Assembly (NCBI GenBank): GCA_034696485.1
Contig: JAQIWT010001494.1
Coordinates: 1-10,571, forward strand
Source: Isohypsibius dastychi
Lineage: Eukaryota > Tardigrada > Eutardigrada > Parachela > Isohypsibiidae
DNA length: 10,571 bases
Reading direction: 5' to 3'
Part shown: positions 1-7,261 of the stretch, piece by piece
Position numbering within the stretch: position 1 is the first letter of the stretch
Layout: the number at the start of each line of letters is the position of its first letter
The notes under the pieces: model-generated
Told to the model about the DNA's origin: nothing
Database searches by the model: none
What the model saw: only the letters and a program-made list of their open reading frames with translations
Position numbers and translations under genes: made by a program

Positions 1-29
1 GTTGTAGCTTTTATTTGGGGATTTACGGT

Positions 30-170
30 GGTCAAAAGTTTCAAATGGTCAAAGTTCATACGGTCAAAACCATCAACAGGTCAAAATATCGTTTCGTATC
101 TTGTAATAAATGGTCAGAATATCATTCCGGAAATCGTTGCAAACGGTCAAAAGAACGTTTCGTCCGTAGG
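30..170. repeat. degenerate GGTCAAAA-headed tandem repeat
   Basis: GGTCAAAA or a one-base variant begins at 30, 47, 62, 79, 112 and 145. The spacings are 17, 15, 17, 33 and 33, so the array has a basic period of about 16.5 bp that turns into a 33-bp higher unit. In the frame from 28 to 270 the 33-bp units encode 11-residue repeats beginning GQN/GQK. It may be a decayed satellite or the tail of a repetitive coding exon cut by the window edge. I see no splice sites or homology that would decide between these. Confidence 0.5.
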
Positions 171-518
171 TTCGATTGGTGATTCCATCATCTCGTTTGT
201 TTCTATCCTCCTTGAATTTCCAGAGTACAAATCCCATGTGAAAAAATTGAAGTTAAACAGGAATCACTGAAAGAATTACCGCACTCGAAAAGTACAATTT
301 GATTCGAGTCACAGCATGTATGAATCAAAAATAAAAATCCCGAAAAAACTCCGAGTGACAACGAAATCCTACTGGACCAATTCGAAGTTGGACGAACTGA
401 ACATTGGTAGATTAGGTACTGAATACGTTTTGAGCAGATGACGGGTTGAAACATGTGACGTTCTGAAGGATTTCCCAGCTCATACTTTAGATAATCTGAG
501 AATTTGCCAAGTTTAGAT

Positions 519-665
519 TCTGGACAGTTTGGATACTTGACAGGTCGATACTCATCACGATACGATACGCTTGACTAATTCAAATCTTGACGAACTTGAA
601 TTGACGACTCGATACTTTGATCATTCATGTTTTGACAGTTCGATACGATACGGATCTTTGTTAGT
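519..665. repeat. degenerate TTGAC..TCGATAC repeats; rest of 171-710 has no gene
   Basis: Variants of TTGACRRYTCGATAC occur at about 538-552, 601-615 and 632-646, with a weaker one near 519-536. The extension GATACGATACG appears twice (about 559-569 and 642-652), and shorter TTGAC words lie between. The array is AT-rich, has no long open frame, and lies just upstream of the nuclease frame, so it may be promoter-proximal or intronic. Apart from this array and the repeat at 30-170, I see no gene signal in 171-710. Confidence 0.4.
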
Positions 666-710
666 ACGCTAGCTCAATTTAGGCTGAACAGTACTTGATT
701 TCGACAGTTC

Positions 711-1661
711 TTGCTTCCAACAGGTGAGATCGCAGCCGGTGTTGCTAGCCTGCATCCTCTCGGTGTGGTTCCTTCCCTCATGATTTCCGCATCAGTGGTT
801 GCGGCTAATGTAACGATGCACTTTCGCGGAGACACCAGCTCTCAAAATTCTCCCCCAGAAGAAGAAGATGGCAACCTCGATGTTTTCGTACCTCAATCCA
901 TCATCGATCAATTGCAGACAGTTTACCAACGCCGCACATCTCAAGCCACCCGATACATAAGTCGAATATATTCAGAATCCGGTGCTAGTATTGCTGAGTC
1001 CATCATGCTTGACTTCCTGGTGCTCATCGATCACCTTGAGAACATGAATCTCAACAACGAAGATAATAACAAGAAAGAATTCGTGTGTCCAAACCGAGAT
1101 CCGGATCCCATTGTCGATATTCTTCGACATGAAGATATTTTCATCGATAATGACAATATGGATAACCCCACCAAAAGAGTTGAGACGGTCTTCGCGGTGA
1201 TTTGCGAGCACCATATCAAAGAAGATGCTCAGACGAGTCCCTTTTCGAGAGCGGACGTTAACAAGATTCGAAAACGAGGACTTCCTACCGACACAGCTGG
1301 TCATATAGTTGCTTCGAAGCTTGGAGGTCCATCAGACGTTGACCGAAACGCTTTTGCACGGAGGATACAGATTAACAAACAGAGTCAGAAAATGAATTTG
1401 CAAGCTGCTAGCTTTCTCCAGGAAAATGGTGAAAAGGGAATGGTGTTAATGCACGTGAACTTGGAGTACCATTCAACCACTCTCAAAACACGGCCGATCA
1501 GAATCTATCACACTACAATATTTTGTCTGGAATTTAGGTGTGATCGAGTTCACGTGGATATTGGGAGCAACAGCGTGCGGGAATCCTCGGTTCACTATGG
1601 TGTTTTCGCAGCAACCTTAGTCTTAATGGTTATTTGTTCATTCTTTTTGAAACCATATTGA
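711..1661 (+). CDS. EssD-like DNA/RNA non-specific nuclease domain protein
   Basis: An uninterrupted frame of about 316 codons. The C-terminal half matches the Endonuclea_NS_2 / EssD-like nuclease family (established family pattern): a basic Arg-Gly-x-Pro lead, the DTAGHIVASKLGGP block with the presumed catalytic His at 1302-1304, a downstream DRNAF with the expected Asn, a basic INKQSQKMN stretch, and a beta-strand region with the RPIRIY motif. The N-terminal half is acidic (PEEEDG, NNEDNNKK) and unrecognised. A hydrophobic segment at about 1590-1655 ends the protein and probably anchors it in a membrane; the first ~30 residues are also hydrophobic. The frame opens at 711 with TTG, so this is not a proven start. 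The first in-frame ATG is 780-782, and TTCCAACAG at 715-723 could be a splice acceptor for an upstream exon. The family is best known from bacterial secreted toxins and is also scattered in animals. Role here is unknown; nuclease assignment is fairly sure. Confidence 0.72.
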   Translation: MLPTGEIAAGVASLHPLGVVPSLMISASVVAANVTMHFRGDTSSQNSPPEEEDGNLDVFVPQSIIDQLQTVYQRRTSQATRYISRIYSESGASIAESIMLDFLVLIDHLENMNLNNEDNNKKEFVCPNRDPDPIVDILRHEDIFIDNDNMDNPTKRVETVFAVICEHHIKEDAQTSPFSRADVNKIRKRGLPTDTAGHIVASKLGGPSDVDRNAFARRIQINKQSQKMNLQAASFLQENGEKGMVLMHVNLEYHSTTLKTRPIRIYHTTIFCLEFRCDRVHVDIGSNSVRESSVHYGVFAATLVLMVICSFFLKPY

Positions 1662-2552
1662 ATGACAGACTGCTTCAACGTTTCTTGTGCGCGTGAAAGT
1701 GGGTCCACTTAATGGAGGGGCCGACGTGAGCATGATTATGTTTCCATGAAATTTATTGAAGCGAGTGATTCTTGAATAAAATATACACAAATGTCACTTA
1801 TTTATGATGTGATTGCGGCCTGGATTACGAACAACTCGCGACGTGAGAAGGTAATGGACTACTTGGATTTTCAGATTGGCGGTTCCGACTAACCGCCCGG
1901 ATATGCCTGTCTTAACACCTATGGTAGGGGGGAATTTTTAGTGTTTTGGTGGAAGTATTTGTTATGTACAGGGAGGAAGAGCTAATTCGTGAGATGACAG
2001 AAATAATTAACGGATGGCAAAGCTACTGTAACTTAGGGATAGTGCATCCACTTCGTGAAATTTCTCCTGAGATATACCTTTGTTACGATTTTCATGACGT
2101 TTCCATGTCAGAAACTTGACGTAGGAGACTGACTCAGAAGGAAACTGCTAGAGTCGTACCGAAATACGTCCGTTGTAGCCTTTTGTGTAACACAGAATAC
2201 GGTCAGTGATTCAGAACGGGCAGTCGATTCTTCCGCGAAATGGCGAATATTCAAAAATGAATTGATACATTTTCAACACGGGACGCCCCCTGGGTAGTAA
2301 ATACCGACCAGGTTTGGAAAAACTCCATTGCACTTGCTCATTGGTTGAACAAGCCTTCATGAATAACACGATCTACATCATTTCAATATCCAAATACATT
2401 CCCGAGTTGTCTTGTTTGCCAAAGATGTGCAAACATCATCCTCATGGCATCCACTTTGTACTTATGGATGTTGAAACGTAGTCAGTCTTACAAATATTCA
2501 GTTTGGCTGGTTTTTCGTGCCGGGATCCTGTTTGAAAAGCGTGTGAGACAAA
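1662..2552. other. gene-poor interval, with one short hairpin at 1878-1897
   Basis: After the 3' UTR of the nuclease gene I see no frame with recognisable protein similarity on either strand. The one local structure is a perfect 7-bp stem, GGCGGTT (1878-1884) and AACCGCC (1891-1897), with a 6-nt loop and no following T-run. A short frame at 2444-2899 overlaps the membrane-protein frame and shows no family features. The stretch could be intergenic, or hold small exons I cannot recognise. Confidence 0.35.
1775..1780 (+). terminator. polyadenylation signal AATAAA after the nuclease gene
   Basis: A canonical AATAAA lies 114 nt after the TGA stop of the nuclease frame. It fits a short animal 3' UTR and supports that frame being transcribed. 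Confidence 0.5.
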
Positions 2553-3086
2553 ATGAGCTCCATAGAAGTACAATATGCAAACCGACATATTCCATCATGG
2601 TTCATCACTTATCTAAAGGTCACCGGGAATATCCCTCATCCTCTCGAGAAACACTCCATTCTCAAACAGAGGGCTGTTGGTTTTGCTTGGGTGGTGCTGT
2701 TCATCGCGTTCTACTCATACTCAGCAAAAGATACCATAGAAGGGTACCTCGTATTGTACGTCGACCAAGTTGTCGATCTCCAATTCTTCAATCTTGTCGC
2801 CGTTATTTTCCGCTTCGCAGTTTCCGTTCAGGCTCCGTTGCAGCTGCTCTTCATTTTTTGGAAACGCAAAAAGATCGGAAAAACTCTTTCAGTATTTGAG
2901 AATACCGTCAACGGAGTGATTCCACAAACCCGGTTCTTCGCGATCCTCCCCTTTATCACACTGGCATACTTACTTTCATCTTCAGACATTGGCATCTGGT
3001 CGATCCATATATTGAATTTTAGTTGGTCGAATTTGCAAGAACCTGAGAAACTACGTGAAGATGAGAAACTGGAGAATACAATATGA
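2553..3086 (+). CDS. multi-pass membrane protein exon, possibly chemoreceptor-like
   Basis: An ATG in good context (ACAAAATGAGC) opens a 177-residue frame. Hydrophobic segments suitable for membrane helices are seen at residues about 43-60 (GFAWVVLFIAFYSY), 78-105 (FFNLVAVIFRFAVSV and onward) and 127-145 (FFAILPFITLAYLL). Between helices two and three is a basic loop (WKRKKIGKTL). Helix spacing with a short charged cytosolic loop is reminiscent of arthropod gustatory/odorant receptors, but the diagnostic C-terminal motif of that family is not in this exon. The last 40 residues turn hydrophilic and repetitive (EPEKLREDEKLE) and may be read-through into an intron or a decayed tail. I found no convincing donor site. 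Function not established. Confidence 0.35.
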   Translation: MSSIEVQYANRHIPSWFITYLKVTGNIPHPLEKHSILKQRAVGFAWVVLFIAFYSYSAKDTIEGYLVLYVDQVVDLQFFNLVAVIFRFAVSVQAPLQLLFIFWKRKKIGKTLSVFENTVNGVIPQTRFFAILPFITLAYLLSSSDIGIWSIHILNFSWSNLQEPEKLREDEKLENTI

Positions 3087-3435
3087 AATATCCTCACTCC
3101 ATTTTGAAGATTTGTCACCTGTCACGGTGACCTCGGCATACCCTCCTCATTTGTCTTATGACGTTTTATTTAACGCTAGCTTTGAAGCAACTGAGGGAGC
3201 TGGTTAAAACGGTGGTCAGCAGCAGCTTACTAGTCCCGTTTAGGCAACAAAGGAATTGGCGGGAAAATGAATTAAATAAATTAAATAAATAAATCAATAT
3301 GGCGGCTGTGTCGGTGTCGAAGAATGGAACGAACCGGAAGTAAACCAGTGAACATTTGTTCTTCGAAACAACAAAACAAAAACAACAACAAACTAGAAAC
3401 CACTCACCGGCTTCACAGTAAAACCAAAAACGAAA
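3087..3435. other. interval without clear gene; A-rich and repeat-like
   Basis: It contains an imperfect palindrome at 3118-3137 (TGTCACCTGTCACGGTGACC), an AATTAAATAAAT-type simple tract at about 3268-3297 that includes AATAAA words on the plus strand, and an AACAAAACAAAAAC tract at 3366-3391. On the minus strand GCCGGTGAGTGG near 3402-3413 is a good 5' splice site, so part of the interval may be an intron of the minus-strand gene that ends near 3436. No recognisable coding sequence otherwise. Confidence 0.3.
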
Positions 3436-3630
3436 TTACTCTGAAACATACACTTCCGGTCCAACACCATCTGCACCCGCTTCAGTAAAAATCAAAATAA
3501 TTGCCCCTCCTGAGCACAAATATTCCGTGTGGATTAGAGGCTCCATTCCCGCGTCACTTTCAACCTTCCAGCAAATATGGATCAGCAAAGCCGAATATGA
3601 CGAGTCCGGTCCATCAATTGTCCATCGCAA
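3436..3630 (-). CDS. probable downstream exon of the minus-strand type II membrane protein gene
   Basis: An open frame of about 64 codons on the minus strand, downstream of the exon at 4902-4335 in the direction of transcription. Its last ~40 residues ([17 protein letters not shown] then GVGPEVYV) resemble the end of a CUB-like beta-sandwich: a Cys, then a hydrophobic strand, an acidic turn and a GxG-aromatic strand. That resemblance is weak. Several possible acceptors lie upstream (CTATTTTCAG near 3700 and others), but none joins in phase to the upstream exon without a stop as I read it. The exon limits and even its membership in that gene are therefore inference. The frame begins at a TTG, not an ATG, as expected for an internal exon. 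Confidence 0.3.
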   Translation of the reverse strand: MRWTIDGPDSSYSALLIHICWKVESDAGMEPLIHTEYLCSGGAIILIFTEAGADGVGPEVYVSE

Positions 3631-3807
3631 ATGCTTTTAAATGTTCGTGATTCGGTCAATCTGACCTCTTTATCGCCAATCGCCATGGCTCAGCGTCCTG
3701 AAAATAGCGATACATGATATGGCGCAAAAGGTTCTTTTTCCAAAATATTATGCAAACTCAGCTTGAGTTCAACTTGTGAGAACAAAATCGATTTTCGAAA
3801 ACAAAAG

Positions 3808-3815
3808 CTGCTCAC
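3808..3815. repeat. left 8-bp target site duplication of the hAT-like MITE
   Basis: CTGCTCAC directly precedes the left end of the element and is repeated exactly at 4327-4334 directly after its right end. Eight-base duplications are characteristic of hAT transposition. On the minus strand the sequence reads GTGAGCAG, a usable 5' splice site. Confidence 0.85.
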
Positions 3816-4326
3816 TAGGGCATTTTAGAATAGAATAGCTATTCCAATTTGGACGGAATAGCTATTCCACTTCAGACGAAATAGCTATTCCAATTCGGAC
3901 GGAATAGCTATTCCACCAAAACCAGAACAAAATTCACAAAAGTTTCCAACACCATCGATATGATATTCGGAATCAGCGCAATTTTCTGATCCATGAAACA
4001 TCTCGTTCGTGGATTTCACATGCTTCCGGAAGAAGCGAATTTTGCTTGGGGGTTTCATTCCAAGGGGTTTCGCTATGGTTCAAGCAAACCCCCCAAGCAA
4101 AATGTACCTCCGCCGGATATTGGTCCAATATCAGAAGTGAACCTTTTCTGGATCAGAAAACTGCGCTGATTCCGAATATCATATCAAGGGTGTTGGAAAC
4201 TTGTGTAAATTTTGTTCTGGTTTTGGTGGAATAGCTATTCCGTCCGAATTGGAATAGCTATTCCGTCCGAATTGGAATAGCTATTCCGTCCAAATTGGAA
4301 TAGCTATTCTATTCTAAAATGCTCTA
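3816..4326. mobile_element. hAT-like foldback MITE, 511 bp, complete with TSD
   Basis: The element begins TAGGGCATTTTAG and ends with the inverted TAGAGCATTTTAG. Terminal inverted repeats of about 177 bp (3816-3992 and 4150-4326) differ at about 9 positions by my hand alignment, near 95% identity. Each arm carries four copies of a ~23-bp unit built on the palindrome GGAATAGCTATTCC. A second inverted pair, ATTTTGCTTGGGGG (from about 4039) and its complement (about 4085-4102), sits in the centre, so almost the whole element can fold back on itself. It is flanked by 8-bp direct repeats CTGCTCAC. The TAG(G/A)G end and the 8-bp duplication point to the hAT superfamily (established knowledge). There is no transposase, so it is non-autonomous. 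It sits in the first intron of the minus-strand membrane-protein gene. Confidence 0.88.
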
Positions 4327-4334
4327 CTGCTCAC

Positions 4335-4902
4335 CGGTTGCGAATGTAAATATTGTAGGCGTCTGCTTGTTCCATATCCCGGTTTGAACAATAAAAATGA
4401 GACGATTTCCCACACACTTCTTCGCAATATGATCTCCAACGACGAAATCATCCGGAAGCACAGCCTGAATCCATTGCACGACGTCGAACTCTTCTTTTAC
4501 AATACCAGGGGCAAAAGCACAGATCTGCTCTGACGAGAAATAAAAAACCGTCAAATTTCGCAGATGAGAAGTAAAACGGGAATCTGGGAAGGTGAGAGAG
4601 ATAAACGGTTGAAAGAGACTCGTGGAAGTAGAATGTGGAGTAGACGTTGATAAAGATTCCGAAGTTTGCGAATTGGCAGTATTCCTCAGGAACGGGCTTC
4701 CTGTGACAGTTTCAGCTAAATCAATCTGGCTGGGGACGGCCTGCTCAGACGACATCGACTCCTCGGTGTTTACCGAGGAAAACAAATACACAAGATAGAA
4801 CCCAACCGCAGCCAACAGCAGGAACAAGATAATCGTAATGGACCATTTTTTATCACGAAACAATCGAAAAGTGCTCGAGGCTTCAAGCCTACGATATTCC
4901 AT
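4335..4902 (-). CDS. type II single-pass membrane protein, first coding exon
   Basis: The start ATG at 4902 has a strong Kozak context (CGCCATGGA). Residues 1-20 are basic and cytosolic. A clear membrane helix follows at about 21-43 (ITIILFLLLAAVGFYLVYLF), then a Ser/Thr-rich stalk (about 45-105), then an extracellular region with several Cys and hydrophobic strands that could be the start of a CUB-like or other beta domain. The exon most likely ends at the ACCG|GTGAGC donor, about 4335. The apparent stop at 4324-4326 is supplied by the first TAG of the inserted MITE and would be spliced out. No signal peptide is expected for a type II protein. The protein family is not recognised. Confidence 0.55.
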
Positions 4903-5000
4903 GGCGATATGAAGGAAGAATTGGAGATCCGCGGAAAGGAAGCACTTCTACATTTTCGTGTCACACTTTGGTTCTCCGTGCAGTTAGTTCAAAAACTACA

Positions 5001-5047
5001 AGGCGAGGCGAGGCGAGGCGCATTAGCAATTGTTGTCCCCCCCCCCC
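5001..5047. repeat. AGGCG x4 microsatellite and 11-base poly-C tract
   Basis: Four exact AGGCG units occupy 5001-5020, and a run of 11 C occupies 5037-5047. Both are simple-sequence tracts between the two minus-strand gene models and are prone to length variation. No regulatory role can be claimed. Confidence 0.7.
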
Positions 5048-5099
5048 AGGGGCCGTACCAAACTATTGAGACCCTTAACAAACCGAAGCAGGCAACCTT

Positions 5100-5472
5100 T
5101 CACGACTCTTTCTGTCGACAAAAAACAGCTTCGCCCTCCTCGAAGGAAACATCCCCGGAAGCTGACGATCCGGTGGTGTTGAAGTCCGACGAAGTCGGAC
5201 TGTAATTAGTCGGTCCACTGCAAATACACAAAAACACAACACTATCATATTATTCAATAACAAATAAACATACTAACTAGAAAACAAACTAAAACAACAT
5301 AAAATCAACAAAAAATTTACAAGCTGAACTCAAAACACTCAAAACAAAACAAAAACTAACCTGGATTCTGACACGAAGGAGATGAACGAGTCGTCGGACA
5401 CTCCTGAGCTGTTCAAGGAGTCGTCCAAAGTGTTAGGGACTTCCAGGTTGTCCGACATGTCAAGGTCGCCTG
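5100..5472 (-). CDS. small Ser/Asp-rich protein, two-exon model, function unknown
   Basis: On the minus strand an acceptor (CTTATTCCAG) opens an exon at 5472. The only stop-free frame has an ATG at about 5459-5457 and ends at TCCAG|GTTAGT (exon end about 5363). A 143-nt AT-rich intron follows, ending in TATTTGCAG, and the second exon starts at 5219 in the same phase and stops at 5100-5102. Both exons are rich in Ser, Asp and Glu, as expected for a disordered segment, and their frames join with correct phase, which is the main support. Length would be about 75 residues from that ATG. An upstream exon (for example around 5637-5570) is possible but its phase does not fit the donors I can see. 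No domain recognised. Confidence 0.4.
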
Positions 5473-5730
5473 GAATAAGGAGTGATTTTGAAAAATGAAA
5501 ATTTCAAGAACTCTGAAATGCGCACACTGAATTTCCCGGGCGACCCTCACGCGAGATTGCACCATCCAGCCAAACACTTGAACAGGTGCTCGTGTTTTCA
5601 ACCGAGTAATTTGGCCCCGTAACCCGGTTTCAATCATTGTAGTTCCTCTGTCCCGGTTACCCTGTAGAGGTGGGGCCTAGGGATACTCTGTTCCGTGCTT
5701 CCTCTCACATTTTCATTTCCGTGTCGACAA

Positions 5731-7094
5731 ATGGGACTGGCTTCCGCCAAGCTTCTCAAATGGACCAAGGGTTTCAGTGCAACGGGTGTTGAGCATCAGG
5801 ATGTGGTCATATTGTTAAAAGCACCCATCAAATTCCGACAAGTTTCGACATCCTGCAACTGTGCCGATGGAGAATGTAAATGTCCGAACATCGTGCCATA
5901 CGAACCGACGAAAACATCCAATACTGATCTGGCTCAACCGATATTCGTCCAGCCGAAAATGGAATCTGACCATCCTTTCGAAACTGCCATTGCTGTAACT
6001 AGTCAAGGAAATGGTCACTGTGATGCTGATACTTCCTTACTACCTGGAGAGGAAGTGGCGCAGTGCCACAATTTCTCCACAAGCTGCCTTACGCAGTTTC
6101 GAGTTCTCTTCATACGGACATTCATATCGATTCTACGTGATACTGTAAGACTTCGATAAGTTATTGATATTAGAACGACTATCGTGTTTCAAATTCATTT
6201 GGATTACAATTCATTAGATGGTGTTCTTCGTTTTTTTGCAGACTCTGACAAGACTTCGTTTGTTTTCTCATCTGTCTATCGGGGTGCTTATTGGTTTATT
6301 ATACATGGGAATCGGACAAGATGGCAAAAAGGTGTTCTTCAATGCCGGTGCTTTGTTCTTCTCCATGTTGTTCCTCATGTTCACCGCGCTCATGCCGACC
6401 ATTCTTACATGTGAGATATCATCAACCCATTATTCCGGGATAAATTGTTGTTTCAATTGTTTCTTATTCAGTTCCATTGGAAATGACGGTATTTGTTCGG
6501 GAGCATCTGAATTACTGGTACAGCTTGAAAGCGTTTTATTTTGCCAAAACGATGGCGGATTTACCATTCCAGGCAAGAGACACTTGAACTCAATTTCGAT
6601 AAACCAGCAATAATTATTGTTTCACGGATAATACTCCCGATCATATATGGTAGCATTGTTTATTGGATGACCGCTCAGCCTCCCGACTTCCACCGTTTTG
6701 TACTCTTCCTTACCATGTCAGCAATGACATCTCTTGTTGCCCAGTCGCTTGGATTAGTTGTTGGAGCTGGGATGTCTCTAGAGGTGAGTGTTGACAAAAT
6801 ATACAAATAAACCGGAACTTTTATCACGATGGAGAGCTGACTTTTTCGATTTCTAGAGTGCTGGCTTCCTGGGACCGGTGACCGCCATACCCATCCTACT
6901 ATTCAGTGGTTTTTTTCTGAGGTATATTTTCACATTCTTAATTCCCAAGATATCCCATTTATTCTTCTTATGTTACAGTCTCAAAATCATTCCAAAATAT
7001 CTCCAGTGGCTATCCAACATAACCTATGTTCGCTACAGCTTCGAAGGTGCAATGCAAGCTGTATATGGCTTTGAAAGAGGGAGCATCTGCGATG
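5731..7094 (+). CDS. ABCG1/ABCG4-like half-transporter, partial (membrane domain only)
   Basis: Six exons spell the linker and most of the transmembrane half of an ABCG (White-type) sterol/lipid transporter: about 5731-6144, 6242-6410, 6472-6572, about 6628-6783, 6857-6921 and 6979-7094. Hallmarks in order are [12 protein letters not shown], a long first helix with [26 protein letters not shown], the [19 protein letters not shown] loop, [38 protein letters not shown] and [17 protein letters not shown]. Phases agree at four of the five junctions. The Walker A, signature and Walker B motifs of the ATP-binding half are not found upstream in the window, and the upstream space carries minus-strand gene models. 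The last exon (second Cys of the final loop and last helix) is missing after the donor at 7095. The start at 5731 is only the first in-frame ATG; the true exon may begin at an acceptor a little downstream. Homology is certain; function as a gene is doubtful. Confidence 0.85.
6573..6627 (+). other. anomalous ABCG intron: GC donor and no AG acceptor
   Basis: Protein homology requires the exon ending PFQ (CAG at 6570-6572) to continue directly into IILPIIYGS (from 6628). The donor reads CAG|GCAAGA, a known GC-AG type 5' site. The bases before 6628 are TTGTTTCACGG, which looks like a pyrimidine tract leading to a disrupted CAG. The only AG in the gap, at 6606-6607, gives the wrong phase. Either the acceptor has mutated, a small indel lies here, or splicing is non-canonical. 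Confidence 0.5.
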
Positions 7095-7195
7095 GTGAGT
7101 TATTTCTTATCAAAGTTAAAAAGCTGTTTTTGCACTTCTTGCATAGGATTTACATGTTAAAACAAGCGATCGCAAACATGGTTAAATGTTTCATT
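7095..7195 (+). other. last ABCG donor and junction with the virus-like block
   Basis: GATG|GTGAGT at 7091-7100 is a good donor at phase 1. The only tempting acceptor downstream is TTGCATAG ending at about 7146; it would add three residues and then a TAA, so it is not the conserved last exon. From 7196 leftward-reading signals of the PC4-like gene begin. The left boundary of the inserted block must lie about here, but I see no terminal inverted repeat. Confidence 0.35.
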
Positions 7196-7201
7196 TTTAT
7201 T
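7196..7201 (-). terminator. polyadenylation signal for the PC4-like gene
   Basis: AATAAA on the minus strand lies about 60 nt after the TGA stop at 7262-7264 of the PC4-like gene. Confidence 0.55.
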
Positions 7202-7261
7202 GCCAAGAAAGAACACTTGTCAAAACATGACACTCGAAAATTAGCAAAAGGCAGAAAACGT

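Noticed and set aside
972-1304. Minus-strand frame of about 110 codons
   Set aside because: It is a shadow of the nuclease gene and shows no family features.
3836-3915. Regularly spaced 23-bp repeats resembling a CRISPR array
   Set aside because: The units abut with no unique spacers, recur inverted at 4230-4310 and are part of the MITE arms.
4046-4234. Plus-strand open frame inside the MITE
   Set aside because: It spans the foldback centre and arm of a non-coding MITE and resembles no transposase.
5183-5200. Perfect short palindrome GTCCGAC-GAA-GTCGGAC as a terminator
   Set aside because: There is no T-run, it lies inside the proposed Ser/Asp-rich exon, and intrinsic terminators are not expected in this nuclear context.
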